From Fodinibius salsisoli (GTDB taxonomy: Bacteria > Bacteroidota > Rhodothermia > Balneolales > Balneolaceae), in the NCBI RefSeq assembly GCF_026229185.1, contig NZ_JAGGJA010000008.1:124001-188000 (forward strand): a stretch of DNA of 64,000 nucleotides. Direction: 5' to 3'. Below, one piece after another: positions 55,798-64,000 of this stretch. The position numbers and the translations under genes were made by a program. Every line of letters begins with the position of its first letter. Positions within the stretch are counted from its first letter, which is position 1. Under the pieces are notes generated by a model that did not search any database, was not told the DNA's origin, and was given only the letters and a program-made list of their open reading frames with translations.

Positions 55798-58700
55798 TTA
55801 CCATATTCGAAAATCAAATTCCACATTTTCCTGGCGCGTTGTGGGTGTTTGCTGCCCCTCCGTCAAAATCTCAACCTTCTTCAGCACGTACTCTTTAAGC
55901 TCTGATACCGTAATCCGGTAATTACCGTCATTGTCAGCCTCGCGTTCCGCCAGCCCCTGGATGATAGAATACGTAAAGACCCCGTTTTTCCATGTATCAT
56001 TTTCAAGGGCATAGCCGGTACCGCTGGCCGCGCTGATAATAACTGTTCCTGTAGAATTAAAATCGGCAAAAAGCTCTTTCATCAGTTTAAATTCATCTTT
56101 TTTATCAGATGAGGCGCTTGCACTTAAAGCGCCTACGCCCCGTTGCAAGTTGGATACAATGCGCGTATCCCCATAAGTGTGGATAGCGGAGCTGTCAGTT
56201 TGAATGTCAGTAGCTGATTCATCCAACTCGCCCGACTGGCAGGTGTCCATAAAAAGTACCCGCTTGCGCGCCTGGATACCGTCAAATAAATACTGAATAT
56301 CACCAAACGAAATTCCATGTCGTCCAGGATTTTTAAAATCCATATCGTGGCCGGCAAAGTAGTAAGTACTTTCCTCACCCAGCACGCCATGACCCGCCAG
56401 GAATACCATGACGATGTCATCGGGTCCGGCCTGCTCCAGCAGCTGTTTAACCGCGCGTACCGAATCTCGTACTACCTGTTTGTCAGTCAATATCTTGCGA
56501 TATATTTTTCCATAGTAATTCACGCCCCGCCAATCATGTTCATTAAATAAATTTTGCACATCACCGGCATCTTTCGCAGCATACTGCAAGTTATAGGCAT
56601 CCTGTTGGTAGTCTGAAACTCCGATGCTAACCACATACACATCCGGCCTTACCTCTTCAAAAGTTTCTTTATTTATGATGTGCTGAACAGGTATAGATCG
56701 TATACCAGCCTTATTAACAGCCGTAATTTTAATCCGGTTCGGCCCTTCCATAAGAGGTATTTCTGCGGTTTGCTCAATTACTTTGCCGGCTCCTGTATCC
56801 AGTTTTTTTCCGGTTGATCCGTAGAGTAGTACCCCATTTACCGATATATTCCAGCCCGCAAGGCCAAATCTGACATCCGATAAGCTCACTTTAACAGTAG
56901 TCAAAGTATCGGATGTTACGGACGAAATCTGACTATTATTTGTAACTGTGACCTCCGGAAAATTTTCGACATTGAATCGCTTTTTTATCGAACTCGAATC
57001 TACTCCGTTTCTTGCCAAGCGCTTTTCGTACGCCCCGCGGTATAAATCAACCTGATCATCGAAGGCAAACCCCAGTTTTTTCATCAGCCTGTCGGGGCGA
57101 TTATAAAGAATATCAAAATTCTCTACGGGATATGAACGGTCATTGATCTTTAATCCAATAACATCAAGTGCTTGCTTGGGGGCTGAATAAACAGTGCCGT
57201 CGGTAAACATGTTGTAGCCCTCGAGTTTGTACTGCTTGATCCCGTATGAAGAATTTTGCAGGGGATGTATTTGCAAGGGCTCTTGAAACGGTTTGATGAC
57301 TATCATCCGATCGTCAAAACTAATGTCCGTTGCGAAATCGGGCAAATTCTTAACGGTGGTGACAGAATCTTTACCTGCATTTCTTTCAACGATCATCACC
57401 GAAGGATCCCTAAAATAATCAGGGCCGTACTGCTCCATTTTAACCTGTACAGAATCCTGCCACTTTTCGAGCGAGTAATCAAAATTTAGCCCCAATGCCA
57501 TTCGGTCACCGGCAACCGCCATAGCGGTAAGGTCATTATTAAATTCCCAAAACACCTCTTCTTGTTTAGGATTAAACTGCACTTTTGTAATTGTTGTGTT
57601 ATATGCCGAATCTCTTTCTACAATATACAATTCACCATCAGCTGTAAATACCGGGGGCACCAGTTTACCCGAATATTGGAGCTGCTTTTGATATACCCGG
57701 TCTAATGTTTTCGTTTCGCGAACATTCAGGCTGAACGAGCTGTCAACCCATGCAATAAACCGACCGCTCATCGATGAAATTATGCCGGGATCAATTAAGA
57801 TATTAGCTTCTAATATTTTTTTATTATCAGCCATATTCCAGAACGTGTAGTCATTTGAAAATCCATTCAAGTTATGGAGCGAGGCAGTTGACATGTTATT
57901 TTGCATCGCCAGCCAATCATTGTCGGAATCCAGATACACGAGCTTGCCGATGTTTTTAAACAGATCTTTTTCCCAATTAAAAGGTCCGTATGCTTTCCTA
58001 AAGGACCAGTCATTTATATTGAATTCTAAAAAATAATTATCGCTGTTATACGTCGTATCCTGTCGGGGAAAAGCCCAAGTAAAAATACGCTTATTATGTG
58101 AATCTATCGTCACCACATTAGTTACTGCAGGGTGAAATACAGGTGGTGTAGAAAGGGTTTTGAGTGTAGAATCAATTCGTGCTGCTTTGCGAATCAAATC
58201 ATTCCAAAAAGCATAGCCATAGGTTTTATTTTCGAAATCATTAAAATTGATAATTTCAAGCGATTCGTCATTTTCATTAGTCGTGTAAACTTTGTCATCT
58301 CCAAAAATTCCTATCTCATTAAATTCATATCCTTCGGTCAAGCTTTGGTTAAAGAGCGCGGAATACCTTTGGGTGCTAATATCAAATGTAAACAGTGAAG
58401 ACCCGCTTGCCAGTACAAGCTCATTGCCTTGATTTAGAAAAACCATATCGGTGATTGTACCTATATCTCCAAAGTTGTCGCTGGCGTTTTCACCAAAATC
58501 CAAAGAGGTGAAATAAAGGCTGGGTGAATCGCTGTAGAGCAACTCAAATTTTTCGGTCTCCCAGACCATGTGATCAAAACGCCCGGTTGCCGCCAAGTAT
58601 TTGCCATCGGGCGAAAACAGGGCTTTGCCCAAGCCATCTTTCTCTGCCTCTGCCCCTTCAAGCTGATAGTCTTTTGAATCTATTTTTTTTACCGTTTCAC

Positions 58701-59463
58701 CGTCATCCAGTCGACGAATGATCAATCCTTTTTCTCGGGCTGAAAATACCACCCAGCCCTTACTTTCGGATATATCTATTGATGTTATGGGACTGTAAAA
58801 ATCGCTGACTTCCCAGATGGTTTTAAATGAACGAATATCAACTGCTTTTACTGAACCGTCGAAGAAACCTATTACAGCAATATTATTTTCAGGTGAAGTC
58901 TTAAAGCGGGTAACTTTGGTATCAAACAGAAGCTGCTTGACCTGCTCTGTTGAATCACGCGGCGGCATAATCAGTCCAGACTGCGAAAATATCACACGCC
59001 GGTTACTTACTCCAGGATCGGAATAGCTATTTAGGGTAAGCAGTAGCGACGTGTCGGCACTGTACCCAAAATCGAGTTCCCTACTATCGCGTGCTATAAC
59101 CTTTCCATCCGACAGGCGAATTGTCTCCGTCATCGATTGTTCTTGCCATTTATAATGGGTGAGATCATGCATGTTGACAATCATATTTTCAGCTGAACGC
59201 GAATACTTCAACTGCTGCCGAAACGTCCCTCCGGTATAATTCTCAACCTCATACTTGTCGAGAATCATGCGAGTATTCATATCCCACATAATTAGCTTGC
59301 CGTCGTTCCCCAGGGAAACCATCTGTTCCTTTTCCGGATGCATTGCCAGCGCAGTGATCTGACTATTGTGCCCGTTTTGAATGACCATTTCCGGGCTCTG
59401 CGCACAAAGCGGGTTGATGCTAAACGCAAGAAGCAGCGTTGCTATGTAGGTTTTTTCCACCAC
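55798..59463 (-). CDS. Exported caspase-like protease (C14) with long N-terminal beta-propeller region
   Basis: 1221 residues with a signal peptide (MVEKTYIATLLLAFSINPLC, cleavage near AQSP). Residues about 25-700 are WD40-like propeller repeats: NGHNSQITALAMHPEKEQMV, VSLGNDGKLIMWDMNTR, VIGFFDGSVKAVDIRSFKTI. A beta-sandwich stretch leads to the caspase domain at about 960-1210 (VYVVSIGVSDYQQDAYNLQY). The His-Cys dyad is His 1025 in MVFLAGHGVLGEE and Cys 1075 in LFMDTCQSGELDE. The propeller probably senses or binds a ligand and the caspase cuts proteins. Export to the periplasm or surface sets it apart from the cytoplasmic defence caspases. Its target is unknown. Confidence 0.83.
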   Translation of the reverse strand: MVEKTYIATLLLAFSINPLCAQSPEMVIQNGHNSQITALAMHPEKEQMVSLGNDGKLIMWDMNTRMILDKYEVENYTGGTFRQQLKYSRSAENMIVNMHDLTHYKWQEQSMTETIRLSDGKVIARDSRELDFGYSADTSLLLTLNSYSDPGVSNRRVIFSQSGLIMPPRDSTEQVKQLLFDTKVTRFKTSPENNIAVIGFFDGSVKAVDIRSFKTIWEVSDFYSPITSIDISESKGWVVFSAREKGLIIRRLDDGETVKKIDSKDYQLEGAEAEKDGLGKALFSPDGKYLAATGRFDHMVWETEKFELLYSDSPSLYFTSLDFGENASDNFGDIGTITDMVFLNQGNELVLASGSSLFTFDISTQRYSALFNQSLTEGYEFNEIGIFGDDKVYTTNENDESLEIINFNDFENKTYGYAFWNDLIRKAARIDSTLKTLSTPPVFHPAVTNVVTIDSHNKRIFTWAFPRQDTTYNSDNYFLEFNINDWSFRKAYGPFNWEKDLFKNIGKLVYLDSDNDWLAMQNNMSTASLHNLNGFSNDYTFWNMADNKKILEANILIDPGIISSMSGRFIAWVDSSFSLNVRETKTLDRVYQKQLQYSGKLVPPVFTADGELYIVERDSAYNTTITKVQFNPKQEEVFWEFNNDLTAMAVAGDRMALGLNFDYSLEKWQDSVQVKMEQYGPDYFRDPSVMIVERNAGKDSVTTVKNLPDFATDISFDDRMIVIKPFQEPLQIHPLQNSSYGIKQYKLEGYNMFTDGTVYSAPKQALDVIGLKINDRSYPVENFDILYNRPDRLMKKLGFAFDDQVDLYRGAYEKRLARNGVDSSSIKKRFNVENFPEVTVTNNSQISSVTSDTLTTVKVSLSDVRFGLAGWNISVNGVLLYGSTGKKLDTGAGKVIEQTAEIPLMEGPNRIKITAVNKAGIRSIPVQHIINKETFEEVRPDVYVVSIGVSDYQQDAYNLQYAAKDAGDVQNLFNEHDWRGVNYYGKIYRKILTDKQVVRDSVRAVKQLLEQAGPDDIVMVFLAGHGVLGEESTYYFAGHDMDFKNPGRHGISFGDIQYLFDGIQARKRVLFMDTCQSGELDESATDIQTDSSAIHTYGDTRIVSNLQRGVGALSASASSDKKDEFKLMKELFADFNSTGTVIISAASGTGYALENDTWKNGVFTYSIIQGLAEREADNDGNYRITVSELKEYVLKKVEILTEGQQTPTTRQENVEFDFRIW

Positions 59464-60310
59464 AGGTAGTATGTTTTTGGTTAATCAGCAGGCTTCGACT
59501 TTACGCTCAGCCTGATTTAATTAGAATTCTTAAAATCAATATGTACCCTTCGTTGTCCTGAGAACAGTCCCGATTAACAACCTTTGAAGCTGCAGGCGGA
59601 TTTTTAATCCCCGGCAGACCAACCCATCAGGTACCACTTATCATTTTTCTTTTCAACCAGAGGCGTTAATCCAATGGACGGCGGAAATGACTGCTTTATA
59701 CTATCAGCGTATCATTTATTAGACCAAACCAAATCAGACCACCAAATCCTTCATATTTATCGGATACCTCCTAACTCAAAATTCAATGCCCCCGTTAAGA
59801 GTGTTCCAACAAAACGACTTTTAGTATCGGGGTTGACATATCTTGGCACCTTATTTTCTAATACATATTTCTTGGCACTTAGTGAATCAAGATAGGGTGC
59901 ATAAACACAGGCTGTGGCAGAGACCTTAATGGGTCCTGATTGTAATTCATGAATTAGCTCTTTTCCTTGTGAGCAATACAAACTATTCCACATCATTTTA
60001 AACTCCTCTTTCTCTTCGTTACCTCTCAAGCCGTTAAAACCGGAATCATGATACTCCGTTTCATCCAGTTCTTTATAGGTATTTTGAGTTATTCCATCTA
60101 CAGAAAAAACAATCCCGGAGTACGATATAATTTGAACGTGTTTTTTTGTTATCATCAAAGTTTTGGAATATTACATTTCTTGCGATGAAATGGACCCAAG
60201 ATAAACTGTTTGGTAACATGGTTTTCATTTCAACTGGCCCTGCCAGGCTGCAATAACGAGGCTCCGCCCCCTCCAATAGTCCTAATAAGTCAAGGTTACC
60301 GATATTACAT
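59464..60310. other. Region with only a broken gene
   Basis: 847 bases between the two caspase-like genes. Apart from the interrupted frame at 59604-60158, it holds about 140 bp downstream and 150 bp upstream of that frame, in which I see no gene, repeat or terminator. Confidence 0.5.
59604..60158 (-). pseudogene. Unrecognised gene with two compensating frameshifts
   Basis: The open frame from ATG 60158 runs 133 residues and stops at 59757 just after LTGALNFELGGIR. One frame over, protein-like sequence continues (VSDKYEGFGGLIWFGLINDT) from about 59767 to 59708. It then returns to the first frame as YADSIKQSFPPSIGLTPLVE and KKNDKWYLMGWSAGD, with a stop at 59604. Two opposite indels about 50 bases apart would restore a protein of about 185 residues. 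No family is recognised and no signal peptide is seen. The gene may be decayed, or the assembly may hold paired errors. It sits between the two caspase-like genes on the same strand. Confidence 0.5.
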
Positions 60311-62374
60311 TCAAAACTCTTTATTTTTGGGAACGACCTTAAAGGAAAATGATGAAATGTTCGCTGAAGAGCCCCCCATGGAAAGGCTGCCTGCCCGCGT
60401 GGTTGAAGCAGCTTCTTTCATCAAGCGCTGAAAAGGACTACCCGATCCCGCACGCGTTCCCCTGATAGGATCAATTATTGGACGCAAATCCAGCGGTTCT
60501 TCGGTAGCAATCACTTTAAACATCTCATTTCCATGAGGTGCCTGCATAATAAACAATTGCTTCAAAGTAGTGGTCTGCCCTTTATCAATTATATAATCAG
60601 CTGGCTGCATGCTACTGTTTTTATTAGGCGCCACCAACGAGAGGCCCCCATCGGGTGTAAAATCGAGGATCGTAAAATAGGCCTTTCGATATCCTTTATT
60701 TTTTACCCGCAATTTAAACACCTGACCTTCTTCAAAAACAATATTACCGTTGGTATCGCGGAAATCGCCTAAAGGTATTTCTCCTTCTTCCTTAAAACGC
60801 CCGCGAGTCACTTTGCCTTTAAGTGGAACGATTTCTACTGATACTGCCCGACGGTCATCCTCCATCTCGAGGTTACGCAGAAAGTTTATTCGAGCATTTT
60901 CTTTCACGGTTTCAACAATAGTATTTGCCGCATTTTCCATTGCCTGACTGGAAGTACCCTCCACCTCAATCGTTCCCAGGCTCTGATCGTAGGGAGTAAA
61001 TATCTCAATGGCTCCACTGCGGGATATTCCTTTATTTGTAATCACCAGATCGGGATTTCTATCTACCATTATTCCGGCTCCAGAAGCTCTAATGCTATTG
61101 TGGATTTTCGACAGGGCTGCCGCACTCATTGCTAAGTCCAATTTTACTTTTACTTTAAGGCTGGCATAATTCTGCCCACTAATAACCACTTTTAAATCAG
61201 GAGGATCTTCTTCTGTCATTGGTTCGTCAAGTACCATAAAGCTTTCGGTGAGAGTAGCATCTAATATGTATCCTTCAGCCAAAGTATCAGCGTTAGCTAA
61301 ATCTTGCGCACTTAGATTAAAAACGGCCACTCGTGTGCTGTCAAATAGTCCTTTTAAGGTTCCTGCTTTCAAAAATGCAGTCGTATTATCCTCCCAATAG
61401 TCAGGAAGAAAATAGGGTTCTGACTCTATAAAGGCGCCACCAAACAGTTCTTGGTCAAGCGCGCCCTCAATTTGAGGGGTCTGATTGGGTACGCGCTTCT
61501 GCATCTCTATTTTAATACGATCGAACAACTCGCGGTAACTCATTTTTTTATCGGCGTGACTCATCACTTTACTAAAGGTATATGATAAAGAGCCTACGCC
61601 ATTACCATTATCGTCCTTGATTTCATAATTTAGCTCGTCGGCCGAAGCCCCGCTAATGGTAACCATCGGTGCCAGGTTTTGGTTATCGTTATGGCCTGCC
61701 TCCATAAAAGATTGTTGCCCCCGTGTATTTCTTTGTGAAGCCGCTATTGGAACCTTGTAACCTTCAGGAGCCATTTTTTGTTGTGTGCCACGCGCCTTGG
61801 CAATTCCTCGTGTTCCCGTGCCGGAGTGGCAGGCATCAATAAGGACCAACAGGTTTCCTTCAGGACCTAACTTTGTACGGACAGAACTAAATATCTCACC
61901 CAGTTCATCGTCTCGCAGGTGCTTCTCTCCCTCATAAACGCCTGCTTCAAAACTAAGATTAGCATCATAAGGAATAACAGCCTCATCAAAGCCGTCAACT
62001 TCATCTTCATTGTTGTCTATAACCTGTTGACCATGCGACGAAAAATGTACGTATACCACGTCACCTGTCTTTATTTTACTCATCAACTGTTCGTCAAATG
62101 TCTTCTTTATCCCCTCTTTTGTAGCCATTTCATCCCGAACAACAGTAATATTTTTAGATTTGAACCCCTGCTTTTCTAATGTTGATAAAATCAATGGCAC
62201 ATCATTTCCCGAGCTAATTTTCCCCCATCCCCCTGATTCAGGATAGTCACCAATGGCAAAGACCAATGCATACTTTTCCGGCGCCCCTGAATCTACTGGC
62301 TCGGGAAACATAGCCTCCTGCCAGTTCATTGAAAAAAATAATAGCACAAAAATAGCTGATACAATAAATTTCAT
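60311..62374 (-). CDS. Exported caspase-like protease (C14) with DUF4384-like C-terminal part
   Basis: 687 residues from ATG 62374, which begins a signal peptide (MKFIVSAIFVLLFFSMNWQE). The upstream frame to 62431 adds no useful sequence. The caspase domain occupies about 30-300: KYALVFAIGDYPESGGWGKI, catalytic His 114 in YVHFSSHGQQVID and Cys 182 in VLIDACHSGTGTRGI, close to metacaspases. The middle part is unassigned. The region at about 520-650 (GDFRDTNGNIVFEEGQVFKL, KAYFTILDFTPDGGLSLVAP) resembles DUF4384. It should cut after basic residues as metacaspases do, but the substrate is unknown. A serine/glycine-rich tail follows. Confidence 0.85.
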   Translation of the reverse strand: MKFIVSAIFVLLFFSMNWQEAMFPEPVDSGAPEKYALVFAIGDYPESGGWGKISSGNDVPLILSTLEKQGFKSKNITVVRDEMATKEGIKKTFDEQLMSKIKTGDVVYVHFSSHGQQVIDNNEDEVDGFDEAVIPYDANLSFEAGVYEGEKHLRDDELGEIFSSVRTKLGPEGNLLVLIDACHSGTGTRGIAKARGTQQKMAPEGYKVPIAASQRNTRGQQSFMEAGHNDNQNLAPMVTISGASADELNYEIKDDNGNGVGSLSYTFSKVMSHADKKMSYRELFDRIKIEMQKRVPNQTPQIEGALDQELFGGAFIESEPYFLPDYWEDNTTAFLKAGTLKGLFDSTRVAVFNLSAQDLANADTLAEGYILDATLTESFMVLDEPMTEEDPPDLKVVISGQNYASLKVKVKLDLAMSAAALSKIHNSIRASGAGIMVDRNPDLVITNKGISRSGAIEIFTPYDQSLGTIEVEGTSSQAMENAANTIVETVKENARINFLRNLEMEDDRRAVSVEIVPLKGKVTRGRFKEEGEIPLGDFRDTNGNIVFEEGQVFKLRVKNKGYRKAYFTILDFTPDGGLSLVAPNKNSSMQPADYIIDKGQTTTLKQLFIMQAPHGNEMFKVIATEEPLDLRPIIDPIRGTRAGSGSPFQRLMKEAASTTRAGSLSMGGSSANISSFSFKVVPKNKEF

Positions 62375-62639
62375 AATATAATTAAGATCCCTGTTAGGTT
62401 TTTGAACACCGTTCTTTGTGATAATCTTCACATCGTCGCTGCATGAAAAAAGTCATCTGTTAATCTCTTTATTTGGATCTCCATTTCTGTCACCTATAAA
62501 TCTATAATTTTCAGTATCACACAACGATAGTAGAGTTTGCGATTCGATATCCCTTCATAAGGTTTTCCCTTTATAGATACAGTCAGAACGAAGTATTTTT
62601 CCAATAGAACTTTCAGTTTCTTAACTTTCCGAACTCTTC

Positions 62640-63359
62640 TTAGTTACTTAATATATAGACTGTATTATCATATGCTCCTGTATTCGTAATACGAAAGGTA
62701 TATTTTGTTGTACTTGATGGTGTCCACGAAAAGTAAGCCCCGCTTTCATGGCTTTCATCCTTTGCAAGTAACGTGCCATCTTCAACATTGTAAATGTGTA
62801 CATTTATATCGGTATCATCATCCCCAACAAAAAGTATTTCAGCAAATTCATCCCCCTCAAACACCCACTTAAAATCGCGAGAGCTATAAGCCGGTATGGT
62901 TTCGTAAACTTTGATAAATCCTTTGCCATAAGAATAACCCCGGGAGCCGCGATTAGCTTTCTCAATAAGATCGTTTATCACCTCCATTATAGAAGTATTT
63001 CGATTTGCATAAAGTTGAGCCTCCTTTAGAATTACAGTCGAATTTAATGCAATAGGTTTGAGCCCCTCCCCTTTTGTAGTATGTTCCGATATACCGGTCT
63101 TTGCCGGCATTTTTTCTACTTTACCAGAGTTGGCATCATCTACTTCAAAATCCATCAAAATTTGTGCAGCTGCCACCATGGCATAGGGGTTTGCATTCCG
63201 CTGACCAAAATTGACAAGATTTTTAGCCATCTTAACTATTTTTATTGTTTCACTCTGTTTCTTTTCGTTCGGTAATTCAAAATCACTCTGGGCTACTGCC
63301 AGATAATTGGTCAGTAAAAGCAGGATAAGCGTGCAAAGAAAGTAATTTAACTTTTCCAT
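62640..63359 (-). CDS. Secreted protein with PPC-like (pre-peptidase C-terminal) domain
   Basis: 239 residues with a signal peptide (MEKLNYFLCTLILLLLTNYL, cleavage near AVAQS). The N-terminal half is helical and unassigned (KMAKNLVNFGQRNANPYAMV). The C-terminal 85 residues look like a PPC jelly roll: FKWVFEGDEFAEILFVGDDD, TDINVHIYNVEDGTLLAKDE, YFSWTPSSTTKYTFRITNTG. PPC domains are usually found on secreted peptidases. It precedes the DUF4384-type caspase gene by 265 bp on the same strand, so a role as partner or substrate is plausible but unproven. A hairpin lies 110 bp upstream at 63469-63502. Confidence 0.65.
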   Translation of the reverse strand: MEKLNYFLCTLILLLLTNYLAVAQSDFELPNEKKQSETIKIVKMAKNLVNFGQRNANPYAMVAAAQILMDFEVDDANSGKVEKMPAKTGISEHTTKGEGLKPIALNSTVILKEAQLYANRNTSIMEVINDLIEKANRGSRGYSYGKGFIKVYETIPAYSSRDFKWVFEGDEFAEILFVGDDDTDINVHIYNVEDGTLLAKDESHESGAYFSWTPSSTTKYTFRITNTGAYDNTVYILSN

Positions 63360-63782
63360 GATGATATATTACTTGAGTTACATTTTAGCATTCAGTCTTT
63401 ATATGTGATCAAAACCAAAAGGCAACCCCAATTTTAGTGGCTTAATTAATTCATCATTATTCCCGAGGATTCATAAGTACTTAGAATTAAGTATTTATGA
63501 ATTGGGTATTATCAGTTTTGGTAAAATAAATACCAGCAAACTAATTAAACTTCATCCAGTAATTAAGACTACCCCAAAAGCAAAACGCATTTATTTAGTA
63601 ATATATAGCTCATATCCGATTATTTAGCAAGTAATCATATGTTTTTATAAATAATGATACAGTGGATAGCAGTTATTACACTTAATATAATTGTACTTAT
63701 ATCAGTAACGTGATATAAAATACAGGTACGCATCAAGTTTACATTGATTGCTCTATCTTTTGGATTAAAGGGTGTTTAAAAA
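63360..63782. other. Intergenic region with one hairpin
   Basis: 423 AT-rich bases between the PPC-type gene and the interrupted frame at the right edge. Apart from the hairpin at 63469-63502 nothing is recognised. Confidence 0.45.
63469..63502. other. Hairpin upstream of the PPC-type gene
   Basis: ATTCATAAGTACTTA and TAAGTATTTATGAAT form a stem with a single mismatch around GAAT. It lies about 110 bp before the PPC-type start codon. It may be an operator or an RNA structure. Confidence 0.4.
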
Positions 63783-64000
63783 ATGGAAGAACAGGAGGAT
63801 ATAATATTTAATAGGGCCTCATAAAAAGATATCGAAAAGGTTGATCTGTATTAACAGCGTAAGCTGTCGGCTAAGGAGAATCAAATCTACAAAAAACGCT
63901 TAGGTGAAGATGAAAAACCACAAAAGTTACACTATGAACAGAAGCAGGTAATAGAAGGAATAACTTTTGCACAGGTGGGAGATTTTAAAAAGCTTGAAAC
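63783..64000 (+). pseudogene. Right-edge reading frame with two in-frame TAA codons
   Basis: From ATG 63783 one frame reads MEEQEDIIFNRAS, then TAA (63822-63824), then KDIEKVDLY, then TAA (63852-63854). It then continues open with QRKLSAKENQIYKKRLGEDE and EQKQVIEGITFAQVGDFKKL to the window edge. The charged, helical composition is continuous across both stops, so they look like point mutations, for example from CAA. Alternatively the true start lies after the second stop at a rare codon. No family is recognised. Confidence 0.4.

Noticed and set aside
60073-60276. 67-codon minus-strand frame upstream of the broken gene
   Set aside because: It overlaps the better-supported frame at 59757-60158 and has no protein-like features.

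Overview
The window looks like chromosomal DNA from a Bacteroidota-type bacterium, most likely the Balneolota/Rhodothermota side. The grounds are a SusC/SusD pair driven by an ECF sigma factor and a FecR anti-sigma factor, promoter-like sites of the form TTTG-N20-TAnnTTTG, weak use of Shine-Dalgarno sites, many secreted acidic proteins, and dispersed palindromic repeats starting with GTCATCCTGAA. The lineage is an inference; the window holds no rRNA or other marker that would settle it. I saw no rRNA, tRNA, CRISPR array or prophage.

Layout. 1-22 kb is mostly core metabolism and housekeeping: nadE (cut by the left edge), an amidohydrolase lipoprotein, Nudix-pyrG, a Gfo/Idh/MocA oxidoreductase, a glycerophosphodiesterase with two small membrane proteins, rlmB, a NamZ-type muramidase, ndk, mgsA with a DUF255 thioredoxin-like protein, a metallophosphoesterase, a SigK/RskA-type sigma/anti-sigma pair, a DUF4412 protein, mnmA, an HNH endonuclease, a divergent PiT-like permease, glutamate dehydrogenase and an RsbW-like kinase. 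22.4-35.3 kb is a glycan-use region on the minus strand: ECF sigma, FecR, SusC with an STN domain, SusD, a DUF1080/PA14-type protein, a dehydrogenase fused to cytochrome c, and a sulfatase. This is consistent with surface-signal-controlled uptake and oxidative breakdown of a sulfated or 3-keto-type glycoside.

35.6-43.1 kb is a complete ebo gene cluster in two divergent arms: eboA-eboB-eboC leftward and eboD-eboE-eboF rightward. Palindromic mobile-like repeats fill almost every gap. The family is known to act in metabolite traffic to the periplasm in cyanobacteria; its cargo here is unknown. 43.4-55.2 kb carries trxA, dnaE, a REP-associated tyrosine transposase (RAYT) beside a matching double-hairpin element, a YjbQ-like protein, an alpha/beta hydrolase, acylphosphatase, oxyR, a TerC-family protein, and a ligase-associated exonuclease with an ATP-dependent DNA ligase.

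55.4-63.4 kb is an unusual minus-strand island: two exported caspase-like (C14) proteins, one with a long beta-propeller-like region and one with a DUF4384-like tail. With them are a small BamE-like protein, a broken gene with two compensating frameshifts, and a secreted PPC-domain-like protein. The right edge (63.8-64.0 kb) holds a reading frame interrupted by two in-frame TAA codons, probably a decayed gene. The best candidates for further work are the ebo cluster and its repeats, the exported caspase island, and the RAYT/REP pair.
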